A stretch of 46,845 nt of DNA, from positions 1 through 46,845 of the IMG/VR virus record IMGVR_UViG_3300017989_000029. One strand, written 5' to 3'. The DNA comes from a virus. Of this stretch, positions 1 to 7,698 are shown piece by piece (the stretch's first letter is position 1; each line of letters starts with the position of its first letter). A model generated the notes under the pieces. It saw nothing but the letters and a program-made list of their open reading frames with translations, was not told where the DNA came from and did not search any database. The position numbers were made by a program, and so were the translations under genes.

Positions 1-123
1 CGCGAAGTCTACGGGCTGCTGTGTGACCCAAAGGCGGCAGAGCAGGCGTTTACGGCCAATGGGGTGCGCGTCGAGGGCTATGGGATGCGCGATGCGACCC
101 GCGGGCTGAACTTCGAGGGGCAA
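1..123. repeat. Terminal direct repeat, left copy
   Basis: These 123 bases are identical to positions 46723-46845. The terminase large subunit frame continues without a break from the right copy into base 124, so the repeat most likely records closure of a circular or circularly permuted genome in the assembly. A genuine short terminal repeat of packaged DNA is possible but less likely, because the repeat ends inside a gene and has a length typical of an assembly k-mer overlap. Confidence 0.95.
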
Positions 124-1263
124 AGGCCGACTCGGGTTTGCCTGGATGACGTTGAGGACGACGACGAAGCCACGAGTTTGTTGGTTCGGGAGCGGATTCG
201 GGACAAATACCGGCGCGTGGTCGATGCGATCGGGGCCGAACATACGAACTTCATGGCCGTGGGCACGATCATTTATCCGGATTCGCTGCTGGTTGAACTG
301 CTGGACCGGGCCGATTACCGGGGTTTGGTGTTCCGCAGCATCGAGGCCGAGCCGGAAAACGGAGCGCTGTGGGCCGAGTGCCGGGCGATCTACATGAATC
401 GCCGCGATCCGGACCGCGAAGCCAAGGCGGTGTCCTTCTACCGGCAGAACCGCAGGGCGATGGACAAGGGCGCCCGGGTGCTGTGGCCGGCGTGGGAGTC
501 GCTGTTCAAGTTGATGACGATGCGCTGGACGATGGGCGACTATGCCTTCCGGTCCGAGAAGCAGAACGAGCCGGTCAATCCGGCGCTGATCGTGATCAAG
601 AAGGAATGGTTCAGGTATTACGACGGGCAGCCTCCGCATGGGTGCGCGTGGTATTTGTTCGGCGATCCGGCATTCAGCAAGCGGCACACAGCCGACGAGG
701 CCGCGTTGGCGACCATGGCCGTCGATCCGGACGGGTATTACTACGTTCACGACTGCGAAGCCGACCGCTATGGTCCGGCCGAGTATGTCAACATGCTCTT
801 CCAGCGGATTCAGATGCTTCAGGATCGCCATGGCGACGATTTCAAGGGCGCCTTCCTGGAGCAGCTCGAGTATCTCCGGGACTGGATTCAGCGGCACATG
901 CGCGAAAACAAGATGTATTTCAACCTAGGCGAATTGCAGCCGGTCAAGGGCGAGGGGCCAGACGCCGCTGCGGTAGGGACGCCAAAGCGCCGGATCAAGG
1001 CTGTGATTCCGCATTATCAAGCCGGGGTGGTCCTCCATCATGCCGGCCTGAAGGGTTCGAAGGTGGAGGAACAGTTGTTGTTCCCGGCGGGCGAGCATGA
1101 CGATGCGGCTGATGTTGTGGCTTACGGAATCAAGTATGCGCAGGCGCCGCAGCGGGAATCGGGAAAGAAGCCATGGGAGAAGATGACGCCGGCAGAGCAG
1201 GTTCAGGCGGCGATAGATGCTGAAGAGCGCCAGCGGCAGGAAGTGGCTTGGGGGATGTTCTGA
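1..1263 (+). CDS. terL: Terminase large subunit, C-terminal part (gene continues from 46261-46845)
   Basis: This is the packaging motor ATPase and nuclease. The gene starts at 46261, runs to the window end and resumes at base 124 in the same frame, giving a 574-residue protein, which is normal for TerL. Walker A (APRGNAKSS, Lys106) lies in the right-hand piece. Walker B (VCLDDVED, Asp203/Asp204, Glu206) lies here at about 136-159. The RNase H-like nuclease follows: first metal Asp in YLFGDPAFS (about residue 376) and last Asp in DDAADVVAY (about 525). The stop TGA (1261-1263) overlaps the next ATG in a TGATG junction. The family is clear; packaging type (cos, pac or direct repeats) cannot be told from the sequence. 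Confidence 0.96.
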   Translation, partial: REVYGLLCDPKAAEQAFTANGVRVEGYGMRDATRGLNFEGQRPTRVCLDDVEDDDEATSLLVRERIRDKYRRVVDAIGAEHTNFMAVGTIIYPDSLLVELLDRADYRGLVFRSIEAEPENGALWAECRAIYMNRRDPDREAKAVSFYRQNRRAMDKGARVLWPAWESLFKLMTMRWTMGDYAFRSEKQNEPVNPALIVIKKEWFRYYDGQPPHGCAWYLFGDPAFSKRHTADEAALATMAVDPDGYYYVHDCEADRYGPAEYVNMLFQRIQMLQDRHGDDFKGAFLEQLEYLRDWIQRHMRENKMYFNLGELQPVKGEGPDAAAVGTPKRRIKAVIPHYQAGVVLHHAGLKGSKVEEQLLFPAGEHDDAADVVAYGIKYAQAPQRESGKKPWEKMTPAEQVQAAIDAEERQRQEVAWGMF

Positions 1264-1412
1264 TGGCCGAGAACACCCAAAATGTCATTGAGTGGGAAGA
1301 CATGATCGGTCCGGATGGCGAACGCTACCGGGTTTTGGTCGAGAAGGAATGGCTTCCGGGCTTCAACATGTGGTCAAAAATCGTGCGGGGGTTGAAGAAG
1401 GCATGTCCGTAA
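1263..1412 (+). CDS. Small protein coupled to terminase, 49 aa
   Basis: A short frame opens in a TGATG overlap with the terL stop and ends with TAA at 1410-1412, giving 49 residues starting MAENTQNVIEWEDMIGPDGE. It is acidic at the N-terminus and basic at the C-terminus (KIVRGLKKACP). I recognise no family. The tight stop-start coupling and its overlap with the next start (1403) fit the dense gene packing around it. It could be a chance frame, but normal residue composition and perfect coupling favour a gene. Confidence 0.6.
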   Translation: MAENTQNVIEWEDMIGPDGERYRVLVEKEWLPGFNMWSKIVRGLKKACP

Positions 1413-1675
1413 AAAGGCGCAGCAAACAAGAGCGCAAGCGGATTGAGGCAGTTATTCAAACTCGGGTAGATCGCGAGGTTGGGGCGTTCCTCCGGGCGTG
1501 GATGGAGTGGTATAAGGCTGAGTTCGGCGTGAATCGCTACATTGAGGTGTTTAAGGCGATGAACCGCCGGGAAAGTTCCCCTGACGTTCGGCAGGATGCC
1601 CAAAGTTCTCAGGATGAGACGGCGGAGGGGGAAACTTCGAGGATTAAAGCGATTGATGGGAGGCAGAGGGTTTGA
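1403..1675 (+). CDS. Hypothetical basic/amphipathic protein, 90 aa
   Basis: The start at 1403 (MSVKRRSKQERKRIEAVI) is chosen because an AAGAAGG tract precedes it; the frame is open further upstream but that part overlaps the preceding gene and looks non-coding. The first 20 residues are strongly basic and a helical segment follows (TRVDREVGAFLRAWMEWYKAEF). The tail is Ser/Asp/Glu rich. It sits between terminase and portal, where phages often carry small non-conserved genes. Function unknown. It ends in a TTGA overlap with the next gene. Confidence 0.65.
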   Translation: MSVKRRSKQERKRIEAVIQTRVDREVGAFLRAWMEWYKAEFGVNRYIEVFKAMNRRESSPDVRQDAQSSQDETAEGETSRIKAIDGRQRV

Positions 1676-2181
1676 GTCGAGCGATCGCTATTGTGGGTTT
1701 GGCCGGTCAAAGTCGCGACCGGGCGCCGTTCCATGATCCCGAGTGGGAGTTGTGGGGGCTAAATTCCGTTTGGCATCAGGTGCCCCGCGGAGTCAAGTGG
1801 GATCGCTACTTTGAGTTGCATGATCTGACAACAAGCAAACTGGCGCGGCTTTCTCGGCTCAAGTGCCAGATTTACCAGCGTCGGAATTTCCCATTCACTG
1901 AGATCATGGAGGAGTTTGACAAGCCAAAGCCCTACTTCACGTCCACGCCGGCCTGGATGATGGCTTTTGCCATGCTGCTCATGCGTGAGGAGGAGGGCCG
2001 CAAACGAATCGGCCTGTGGGGAATTCAGATGGAGGAGCGGATTGAATACAATAAGCAACGCGGATGCCTTGAATATCTGATTGGCCGGGCGGTGGAGCGG
2101 GGTATTGAGATTGTGCTTCCAAAGGGCTGCCTTTTGATGCGAGGCCGCCTATATGCGAGCGACTGCCGGGTGGCGATATGA
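1672..2181 (+). CDS. Rossmann-like phage protein, 169 aa
   Basis: The gene starts with TTG at 1672, overlapping the previous stop (TTGA), with GGAGG eight bases upstream. The N-terminus AIAIVGLAGQSRDRAPFHDP followed by EWELWGLNSVW resembles a small phage family in which a beta-strand and glycine loop precede a D-x-E-W-E-[IL]-WGLN motif; I take it as a nucleotide-binding Rossmann-like fold by inference. A later strand (RKRIGLWGIQME) fits alternating beta/alpha structure. The substrate is unknown. It may be a nucleotide or cofactor metabolism gene inserted in the head cluster. Confidence 0.7.
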   Translation: MSRAIAIVGLAGQSRDRAPFHDPEWELWGLNSVWHQVPRGVKWDRYFELHDLTTSKLARLSRLKCQIYQRRNFPFTEIMEEFDKPKPYFTSTPAWMMAFAMLLMREEEGRKRIGLWGIQMEERIEYNKQRGCLEYLIGRAVERGIEIVLPKGCLLMRGRLYASDCRVAI

Positions 2182-2399
2182 TTGAATGGCTGGCGATAGG
2201 TTGGATTGCCGGGATGGTCGGCGGGTTCGCCTTGGGCGTGATTTATGGGCGCAAAGACGATCTGGTGCGGCAGGAGATTGCGGTTCGTTGGGCATTGGCC
2301 AAGACACCGGGGGAGTTGATGCTGGAGGAGCCAGTGGAGAGCATGACCGAGGAAGAGTTGCGGCAACGCTACAATCTTCCTGACACGGCGATGAATTGA
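2178..2399 (+). CDS. Small single-pass membrane protein, 73 aa
   Basis: The ATG overlaps the upstream stop (ATGA at 2178-2181). Residues about 4-24 (WLAIGWIAGMVGGFALGVIYG) form one hydrophobic, glycine-rich transmembrane segment with GxxxG spacing. A soluble tail rich in Glu and Arg follows and ends EELRQRYNLPDTAMN. Predicted orientation is N-terminus out, C-terminus in the cytoplasm. Position next to terminase and portal gives no function. A holin role is possible but unsupported. Confidence 0.65.
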   Translation: MIEWLAIGWIAGMVGGFALGVIYGRKDDLVRQEIAVRWALAKTPGELMLEEPVESMTEEELRQRYNLPDTAMN

Positions 2400-2420
2400 T
2401 GCAAGACTAGATAGGCAGGA

Positions 2421-2463
2421 CCGGCGACACGGACGTTGCCGGGGACTCAGGCCAAGGAAGGCC
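2421..2463 (+). promoter_or_regulatory. Tandem hairpins before the portal start
   Basis: Stem CCGGCGAC / GTTGCCGG (2421-2428 with 2435-2442, one G-U pair) is followed by a small stem GGCC / GGCC (2450-2453 with 2460-2463) whose loop AAGGAA holds the ribosome binding site of the portal gene, nine bases before its ATG. The same GGCC-AAGGAW-GGCC element recurs at the capsid gene start. It probably presents the Shine-Dalgarno sequence or controls translation; this is inference. Confidence 0.5.
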
Positions 2464-2467
2464 GAAC

Positions 2468-4498
2468 ATGAGAACGGACAGCAATTTGCTTCGGGCCATG
2501 GCGCCCGGAGCGCAGTTCGAAACCGGCGTATCAGGGCAGGATGAAGCCTTGATGCGCGAGCGTGTCAGAGAAGGCGACCCGACGAACCAAAACGATCGGG
2601 CGGCGATTGCCTGGTGGAAAGAGGAGCGGATACGGCAGGCGAAAAACGCCACAGCCGAAATTCGCGGCAAAGCCGACGAAGCCGTTGCTTTCTACGAAGA
2701 CGATACGCACGTAGCCGTCAGCCCTGACGGACAATTGATTCACCCCGAGCAACTGAAAACCACAGCGATTCCTGTATCGTATCGAAACTGCAACTTCTAC
2801 GCCGTGATGGTTGATGCAATTTGCGCCCGCATCCTCTCGGAAAAAGCGGTCGCCAAAGCCATTGCCGGCGGGATGGGAATGGATGCGCAGAGAAACAAAC
2901 AGGCGGCAAAAGGCGCTGAACTGACGATCCAACATATCGAGCGCGTAAATAACGACGAGGACGAGAACCAGGCGTTGGTGCAAATGCAGGTCCTCGGGGG
3001 CGTCGGTTATCAGAAGGTTTGGTATGACGATGCAGCCTGGGGCAAGGTGTTGATGCAGGACAACAACGTGCATGAGGCGCAGACCGGGGAAATAACGTGG
3101 TCGGCTGTTCCCATGCAGGAAATATTACACGAACCGCAAACAAAATGGCGGCATATCGGTTGGGCAACGCATGGGTATCGGCGTAGCATTGGTTGGGTTC
3201 GCCAAGCGTTTCCGGACCGTGGCCAATATGTATGGGTAGGGCGCGAGGACCGGGCGAACGAGTTCTCGCTAGATACGATGATGCGCGGGGTTCCGGTTGA
3301 ACGTGCGAAGGATCGCGATCCGGACAGCACCCAGGTGGATGTGTTCGAGTGTTTTGCCAGGGCGCTTAACCCTGCAACCGGGCGTCCGGGGTGGCTGAGT
3401 TGGACCTTCTGTGAAGATACCGTTCTCTCCCCCCCTCATTTCCTCCGAGATATTCCACTGATTCCAGTCTATTTCAACCAGTCACTCCGGACAAAGGGGC
3501 CGCTGACACTGGCTTGGGATTTGATCCCCATGCAACGGGAAGTGCGCCAGACGCTTGAGGGCTGGTGTTTTCGCCGGCGCATCCACCAATACCCGAAGCC
3601 GATCCTCCCTCAGAGCATGAAGATGTCGGATTGGGACAACAGCCCGCGGCCAATGCGGGCGCCGGTTGATCCACGGACAGGCAAAATGATCCCGCCAGTT
3701 TGGATGGAGCCGCCCAAACTGGACAGCCAAGGGGTCAATGAGTTTCTCGACAAACAATTGTATTTGATGTCCGAGAGGGCCGGTATTCACGAGACGAGCC
3801 GCGGTATGGTCGGATCAGGGATCACGTCCGGTAAACAAGCGCAGATTGCTGCCGCGCAGGACAACACGAACCTTCAGCGGCCAGTGCAGAACTATCGAAC
3901 AGGCAAAAGCCGCTTGTGGACTGTTGTTCTGCGGCTGGCTGACGAGAAATACCCAAGGGGCAAGTTGATTGAGGTGATCGGTCGCGACAACCGGTATATG
4001 GCCGAGGCGTTTCAAAAGGGCGTGGGTGAGAAGATTGTTGGTATTCGAATCGGCACGATCAGCCGGATTCCTTTGGAGCCGCAGCAGCGCCAAGACTTTG
4101 TGAAGATGATGGCGGAGTTGGGGCTGTTTGCCGAAGGCGCCGAGCGACAGCGCCGCGAGTTCCTGCGTTTCATGGAATTCGAGAGCAACATTGAGGACGA
4201 CGTGGACGAGATTCTTGTGGCTCATGCGATGGCGCTGGAAGAAGAGGAATTGCTGTCACAGGGGAATTGGGCACCGGTCGGCGAGTTGGATTTGCACGAG
4301 TTTCATTTGGAGATTCACTACCAAGCCGCAAACGCGCCAGACGCAAGGGCGGACAAGGAATCTTACGATCTGCGAAAACAACACATCGATATGCACATAA
4401 ACGCGCAACACACGCTTTCAATGGAGGAGGCGCAACGGCAAGCGGAGTTGCAACAGGTGGTTCAACCGCAATTAGGGGGGCAAATGGCAGGGCAGTGA
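2468..4498 (+). CDS. Portal protein
   Basis: A 676-residue protein between terminase and scaffold/capsid genes, the standard place and size of a podovirus-type portal, the dodecameric ring through which DNA is packaged and to which the tail joins. The start at 2468 has AAGGAA nine bases upstream. It is rich in long helices. The segment TSGKQAQIAAAQDNTNLQRP (about residues 450-475) followed by a helix and KYPRGKLIEVIGRD resembles the wing/stem boundary of P22-like portals. No enzymatic motifs are present. The last 60 residues are Gln-rich. The role is assigned mainly from position, length and this segment; no better candidate exists in the window. Confidence 0.85.
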   Translation: MRTDSNLLRAMAPGAQFETGVSGQDEALMRERVREGDPTNQNDRAAIAWWKEERIRQAKNATAEIRGKADEAVAFYEDDTHVAVSPDGQLIHPEQLKTTAIPVSYRNCNFYAVMVDAICARILSEKAVAKAIAGGMGMDAQRNKQAAKGAELTIQHIERVNNDEDENQALVQMQVLGGVGYQKVWYDDAAWGKVLMQDNNVHEAQTGEITWSAVPMQEILHEPQTKWRHIGWATHGYRRSIGWVRQAFPDRGQYVWVGREDRANEFSLDTMMRGVPVERAKDRDPDSTQVDVFECFARALNPATGRPGWLSWTFCEDTVLSPPHFLRDIPLIPVYFNQSLRTKGPLTLAWDLIPMQREVRQTLEGWCFRRRIHQYPKPILPQSMKMSDWDNSPRPMRAPVDPRTGKMIPPVWMEPPKLDSQGVNEFLDKQLYLMSERAGIHETSRGMVGSGITSGKQAQIAAAQDNTNLQRPVQNYRTGKSRLWTVVLRLADEKYPRGKLIEVIGRDNRYMAEAFQKGVGEKIVGIRIGTISRIPLEPQQRQDFVKMMAELGLFAEGAERQRREFLRFMEFESNIEDDVDEILVAHAMALEEEELLSQGNWAPVGELDLHEFHLEIHYQAANAPDARADKESYDLRKQHIDMHINAQHTLSMEEAQRQAELQQVVQPQLGGQMAGQ

Positions 4499-4552
4499 CT
4501 GGGCAACGCTCGCGCTACATAGCGCAAATTCAAGCGTCCCGGTGGAGGAATA

Positions 4553-5365
4553 ATGAGTGCCATGGAAGGCATGGAAAGCGCCATGGACGGCGCGACGGAC
4601 CTGTCAGACGGCGGGCAACCGGAAGATTTCGACGGAGATGCGACCCACGATACGAGCGGGGCTACCGGTGCGCCGGCACAGCCTGAAACGTTCGAAATCG
4701 GCGGGCAACGCTACACGTCGGAGCAACTGCAACAGGCTCTTGATTATCGGGCGAACATGGACCGGTGGAACAAGAGCAACACCGAGCGTTCGGAGCAATT
4801 GGCGGCTGAGCGGCGGGAGTTGGAGGCCCTTCGGGCCGAAGTGAGTGCGGGCAAGGGCAAACGCGGACCGGATGAGGAAACCGAGGAGTTGCCGGATTAC
4901 GGCGACGATGATCTGGCGGAGTTCGGCAGCGCGGTTGAAACCCGCATTACCAAGCAGGTCGAACGGATGCTAAAACCGGTCCTCGACCATCTTGGCGAGG
5001 TGAACAAGACCGCAGAGGCGGAACGTGAAGCGGAAATGCTGAAGGGATTCAACAAGAACCTGGAATCAACGGCGAAGAAATGGGGGGTCAACGAAGATTC
5101 TCTGTATCGCATCGCGGTTGATGACGGCCTGAAGCACCCGCTGGATTACTACGCCAACAAGGTCTTTCAGAAGGCAAACCGGGCGGATGAGGTGCCAAAC
5201 GGCAACCGCCGGCCGGGTCAGGGTCAACCTTTGGTTGGTCCGGGCGGAACGCCAGCCTCGATCGGGGACCAGGACGGCTTGCAGTATGCGCCGGATGACC
5301 CGAGGGCGGAGGAATCGGACCGCAAATGGTTCCAAAAATTCCTCAAGAGCCAAGGGGCAGGTTAG
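4553..5365 (+). CDS. Scaffold-like protein
   Basis: A 270-residue, very acidic protein directly between portal and capsid genes, starting at 4553 with GGAGGAATA upstream. The N-terminus is low-complexity (Met/Gly/Asp rich, about 1-45). A QRYTSEQLQQAL segment comes next, then a long coiled coil (about 70-100 and 125-165: RSEQLAAERRELEALRAEV, EVNKTAEAEREAEMLKGF). The C-terminus is short, basic and helical (RKWFQKFLKSQGAG), typical of the capsid-binding end of scaffolding proteins. Together these features fit an internal scaffold lost during head maturation. Confidence 0.78.
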   Translation: MSAMEGMESAMDGATDLSDGGQPEDFDGDATHDTSGATGAPAQPETFEIGGQRYTSEQLQQALDYRANMDRWNKSNTERSEQLAAERRELEALRAEVSAGKGKRGPDEETEELPDYGDDDLAEFGSAVETRITKQVERMLKPVLDHLGEVNKTAEAEREAEMLKGFNKNLESTAKKWGVNEDSLYRIAVDDGLKHPLDYYANKVFQKANRADEVPNGNRRPGQGQPLVGPGGTPASIGDQDGLQYAPDDPRAEESDRKWFQKFLKSQGAG

Positions 5366-5383
5366 GCCAAACAATCAACTATG

Positions 5384-5423
5384 AGCGCCATGGAGGGCGC
5401 TTTGAAGGAGGCCAAGGATGGCC
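5384..5423 (+). promoter_or_regulatory. Hairpins at the major capsid gene start
   Basis: Stem AGCGCC / GGCGCT (5384-5389 with 5396-5401, six-base loop) lies just before AAGGAGG (5405-5411). A second element, GGCC / GGCC (5410-5413 with 5420-5423), encloses AAGGAT, which includes the first base pair of the ATG at 5418. A near-copy of the second element precedes the portal gene. Likely a translation or mRNA-stability element for the most expressed gene; inference. Confidence 0.45.
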
Positions 5424-6683
5424 GCAGAACTTGCAAATGCAGGAGGGTATATTGAACTGCTGAAGCAGCGACATTTCCCGCGCCTGCAAAATCAGATCGT
5501 CCGGGACAACTTCATGCTCAAAAAAGTGCGTGAAGCCGTTCCGGGAGTGGAGCGCATCGGCTCCAATGTCATCATCGCCAGCAAAACCGCCTACTCGGGC
5601 GGGATGACGGCGAGTTCCACAATCACAACGTCGATAACGATGCCAACACCGGGGAGTTCGAAGTCTGACCAGATGACTGTGCCGTTGGAAACGCTTTTCG
5701 GCGCATTCGAGGTGCCGGACATCGTGATTCAGCGGATGCAGGAGCCTGCGGGAGCGTGGGTCGATCCGTGGAAGAACGAGATGATGGACATCCAGGAGTC
5801 CATGCGAATCATGCTCAGCAAGGCTTATGTCGGCAGCGGCACAGGCGAGTTGGGCGTGGTCACGGCATTCACCAATGGCTCGCCTGACACGGTGACGCTC
5901 GATTCTTGTTACGCTCTTCAGGTCGGTTGGATTGTGGATTTCGTGCGTTCGGGTTCGACCATTGCCGACGGGACCGACGTTACAATCACGGCGATCACCG
6001 GTCCGACGACGTTCCAATGCACGATGAGCGGGACGCCGCAGGCAGGGGACATCGTGGTTTTGGCTGACTCCTACAACGCCGTTTCGAACGGGCTGGCCGG
6101 GTTCATGGACAACACGAACACCGACTTCCAGGGCGTCAACCGGGCCACGAATTCATGGGCGCAGGCGCAGGTTGTTAACAATGGCGCCGGCGATGGCGTC
6201 GCGGTCAGGTTCAAGCCGAAAAAGTTGAAACTGCTGCACAACCAGATCAAGCGGTTGGGTGGTGTCAAACCTTCGGCCTATGTTTCCCATTCGGACATCA
6301 TCAGCGTGATCGCGCATGTGATCTACCCAGGTCGGCAGTTCGACAACACGAAGAAGATGGAGTTGTTCGACACGGGCTTGAAGGTCCATGGGGCGCCGTT
6401 GTGGGAATGCGAGGACATCACGGACGACGTGATTTACGCTCCGCATTTCCCATCGATGCTTCGAGGGCAACTCGGACCGATCATCGCGCCTCACCAGAAT
6501 CCGGAAGGCGGCGGATTCATCCAGATGGCATTGAGTGGCGGGTCGCACACCAGCGCTTGGGTCGGTTATTACCGGCATTACGGCGCCTTGGCGGCGACGA
6601 AACTCAAGACCATGGGTATGTTGGATGAAGTGCTCGACCTCTCCGATGACGCTTATGGAGACATCGAGGGGTATTCCACCTGA
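5418..6683 (+). CDS. Major capsid protein
   Basis: A 421-residue protein right after the scaffold gene with an ideal ribosome binding site (AAGGAGG, six bases from ATG). The N-terminal helix region contains YIELLKQRHFPRLQNQI. The middle shows a Thr/Gly-rich beta region (about 150-215, ending in GDIVVLADS) that looks like an inserted surface domain. The C-terminal part (PSAYVSHSDIISVIAHVIYP, later WVGYYRHYGALAATKLKTMG) matches the style of the HK97-fold P/A domains of podovirus capsid proteins. A UUCG-capped hairpin follows the stop. Assignment rests on position, size and overall style; no catalytic motif is expected. Confidence 0.88.
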   Translation: MAAELANAGGYIELLKQRHFPRLQNQIVRDNFMLKKVREAVPGVERIGSNVIIASKTAYSGGMTASSTITTSITMPTPGSSKSDQMTVPLETLFGAFEVPDIVIQRMQEPAGAWVDPWKNEMMDIQESMRIMLSKAYVGSGTGELGVVTAFTNGSPDTVTLDSCYALQVGWIVDFVRSGSTIADGTDVTITAITGPTTFQCTMSGTPQAGDIVVLADSYNAVSNGLAGFMDNTNTDFQGVNRATNSWAQAQVVNNGAGDGVAVRFKPKKLKLLHNQIKRLGGVKPSAYVSHSDIISVIAHVIYPGRQFDNTKKMELFDTGLKVHGAPLWECEDITDDVIYAPHFPSMLRGQLGPIIAPHQNPEGGGFIQMALSGGSHTSAWVGYYRHYGALAATKLKTMGMLDEVLDLSDDAYGDIEGYST

Positions 6684-6689
6684 AATTGA

Positions 6690-6715
6690 GGGGGGCGGGC
6701 TTCGGTCCGCTCCCC
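6690..6715 (+). terminator. UUCG-capped hairpin after the capsid gene
   Basis: An 11-bp G-rich stem with two G-U pairs (6690-6700 with 6705-6715) closes on a TTCG tetraloop, seven bases after the capsid stop codon. The following bases (AACTTTCC) are a poor U-tract, so full termination is doubtful. An attenuator or 3'-end stabiliser that keeps capsid mRNA above downstream mRNA is the better reading. Confidence 0.55.
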
Positions 6716-6737
6716 AACTTTCCAGAGGGGGAGGGCG

Positions 6738-7052
6738 ATGGAAATTGAAATTGGGTTGTTTGAAGCGAAGGACAAACGTCCAGAGGGATTTTGTATCTAT
6801 CAGAACGGATGTGTCGAAGGTTCGACCAAGACGGCGGCTGTTTGGATCGAGCACCCGGGGCCGGCGCTGAGATATAACGCGAAGGCAATTGATATGGCTA
6901 AGCACATTTGCGCCATGCTTTGCGTGGTCCATGACGCCGATCCGATCAAAGAGTTGAGAGGGGAGTTTCGCGGCCTGCACATGCCAAGCTTCCGCCAAGG
7001 CGCGAAGAACGTAATTCAGCGCTCGAAGAAAAAACCAACTGAACTTTACTGA
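6738..7052 (+). CDS. Hypothetical head-cluster protein, 104 aa
   Basis: Starts at 6738 after GAGGGGGAGGGCG. The N-terminus alternates charged and hydrophobic residues (MEIEIGLFEAKD) and a Cys/His stretch HICAMLCVVHDAD lies in the middle. The C-terminus is basic. No family recognised. It sits between capsid and a 210-aa gene in the head module and is likely a virion or assembly accessory by position only. Confidence 0.65.
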   Translation: MEIEIGLFEAKDKRPEGFCIYQNGCVEGSTKTAAVWIEHPGPALRYNAKAIDMAKHICAMLCVVHDADPIKELRGEFRGLHMPSFRQGAKNVIQRSKKKPTELY

Positions 7053-7065
7053 GAAAGGCGATGAA

Positions 7066-7698
7066 ATGCCGATTTTAGCAGTCAACGCGCACAGGATGAA
7101 GAGTGCCTACCTTCAAAAACTGCTCACCAGTCCGTTGCATTGCGGGGTCAACGTCCAGAGGTATCGGGAATGGGAGCCACGACCTAGCGTTCCTAAGTCG
7201 TTTGAAGAGACGATGCGGCAATTCGGCGAGCAATACGGGGTGAAATTGCGGCTGGAGTGGGATGGCTTTGGCCGGTTTTTCATCATCATGCAAAAGGCGA
7301 AGGAATGGGATTTCGACGAGGAGAAATACGTTGAAAAAGACGGGCACGTTTTTGATTTGGTGACGCCGGATGGGCGACCAATCAAGGCAGCGGACTTTGG
7401 AACATACATTTTCGACGTGATCAGCGAGTTCCATATGGGTTTCACGGCCAAAGCGAAGCGGGAATACCGCAAGCGGCTGAAAGAAGCACAGGATTCAATC
7501 AAGCGGGACGAAAACGAGAAGATCATGGAGGAAGGGCTGGAGGTGGCCGAGCAGGCAGCCCGCAGCGCACACGATGGCGAATCTTACGAGAAAATGATTG
7601 GCCGGGATAAGGTCCATTCGATGGGCGCCAATTCAGCGGCTGATTCGAGCAAAGGGGCGGCGGCTACGAAGCGCCGGAGCAAACGGGCGAAAAAATGA
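7066..7698 (+). CDS. Hypothetical head-cluster protein, 210 aa
   Basis: Starts MPILAVNAHRMKSAYLQKLL after a GAAAGGCGATGAA stretch. Residues 1-125 look like a small globular alpha/beta unit (LRLEWDGFGRFFIIMQKAK). Residues 125-210 are long, charged and helical (AKREYRKRLKEAQDSIKRDE) and end in a very basic tail TKRRSKRAKK. A DNA- or portal-contacting accessory is plausible. It ends in an ATGA overlap with the adaptor gene, which suggests coupled translation. Confidence 0.65.
   Translation: MPILAVNAHRMKSAYLQKLLTSPLHCGVNVQRYREWEPRPSVPKSFEETMRQFGEQYGVKLRLEWDGFGRFFIIMQKAKEWDFDEEKYVEKDGHVFDLVTPDGRPIKAADFGTYIFDVISEFHMGFTAKAKREYRKRLKEAQDSIKRDENEKIMEEGLEVAEQAARSAHDGESYEKMIGRDKVHSMGANSAADSSKGAAATKRRSKRAKK

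Noticed and set aside
369-1100. Long shifted frame inside terL (243 codons)
   Set aside because: It covers the conserved nuclease region of terL, is Arg/Gly/Ala rich, and is a GC-content shadow.
6153-7085. 310-codon minus-strand frame over the capsid gene end
   Set aside because: It runs antisense through the capsid gene and the UUCG hairpin, has shadow-like composition and lacks a ribosome binding site.
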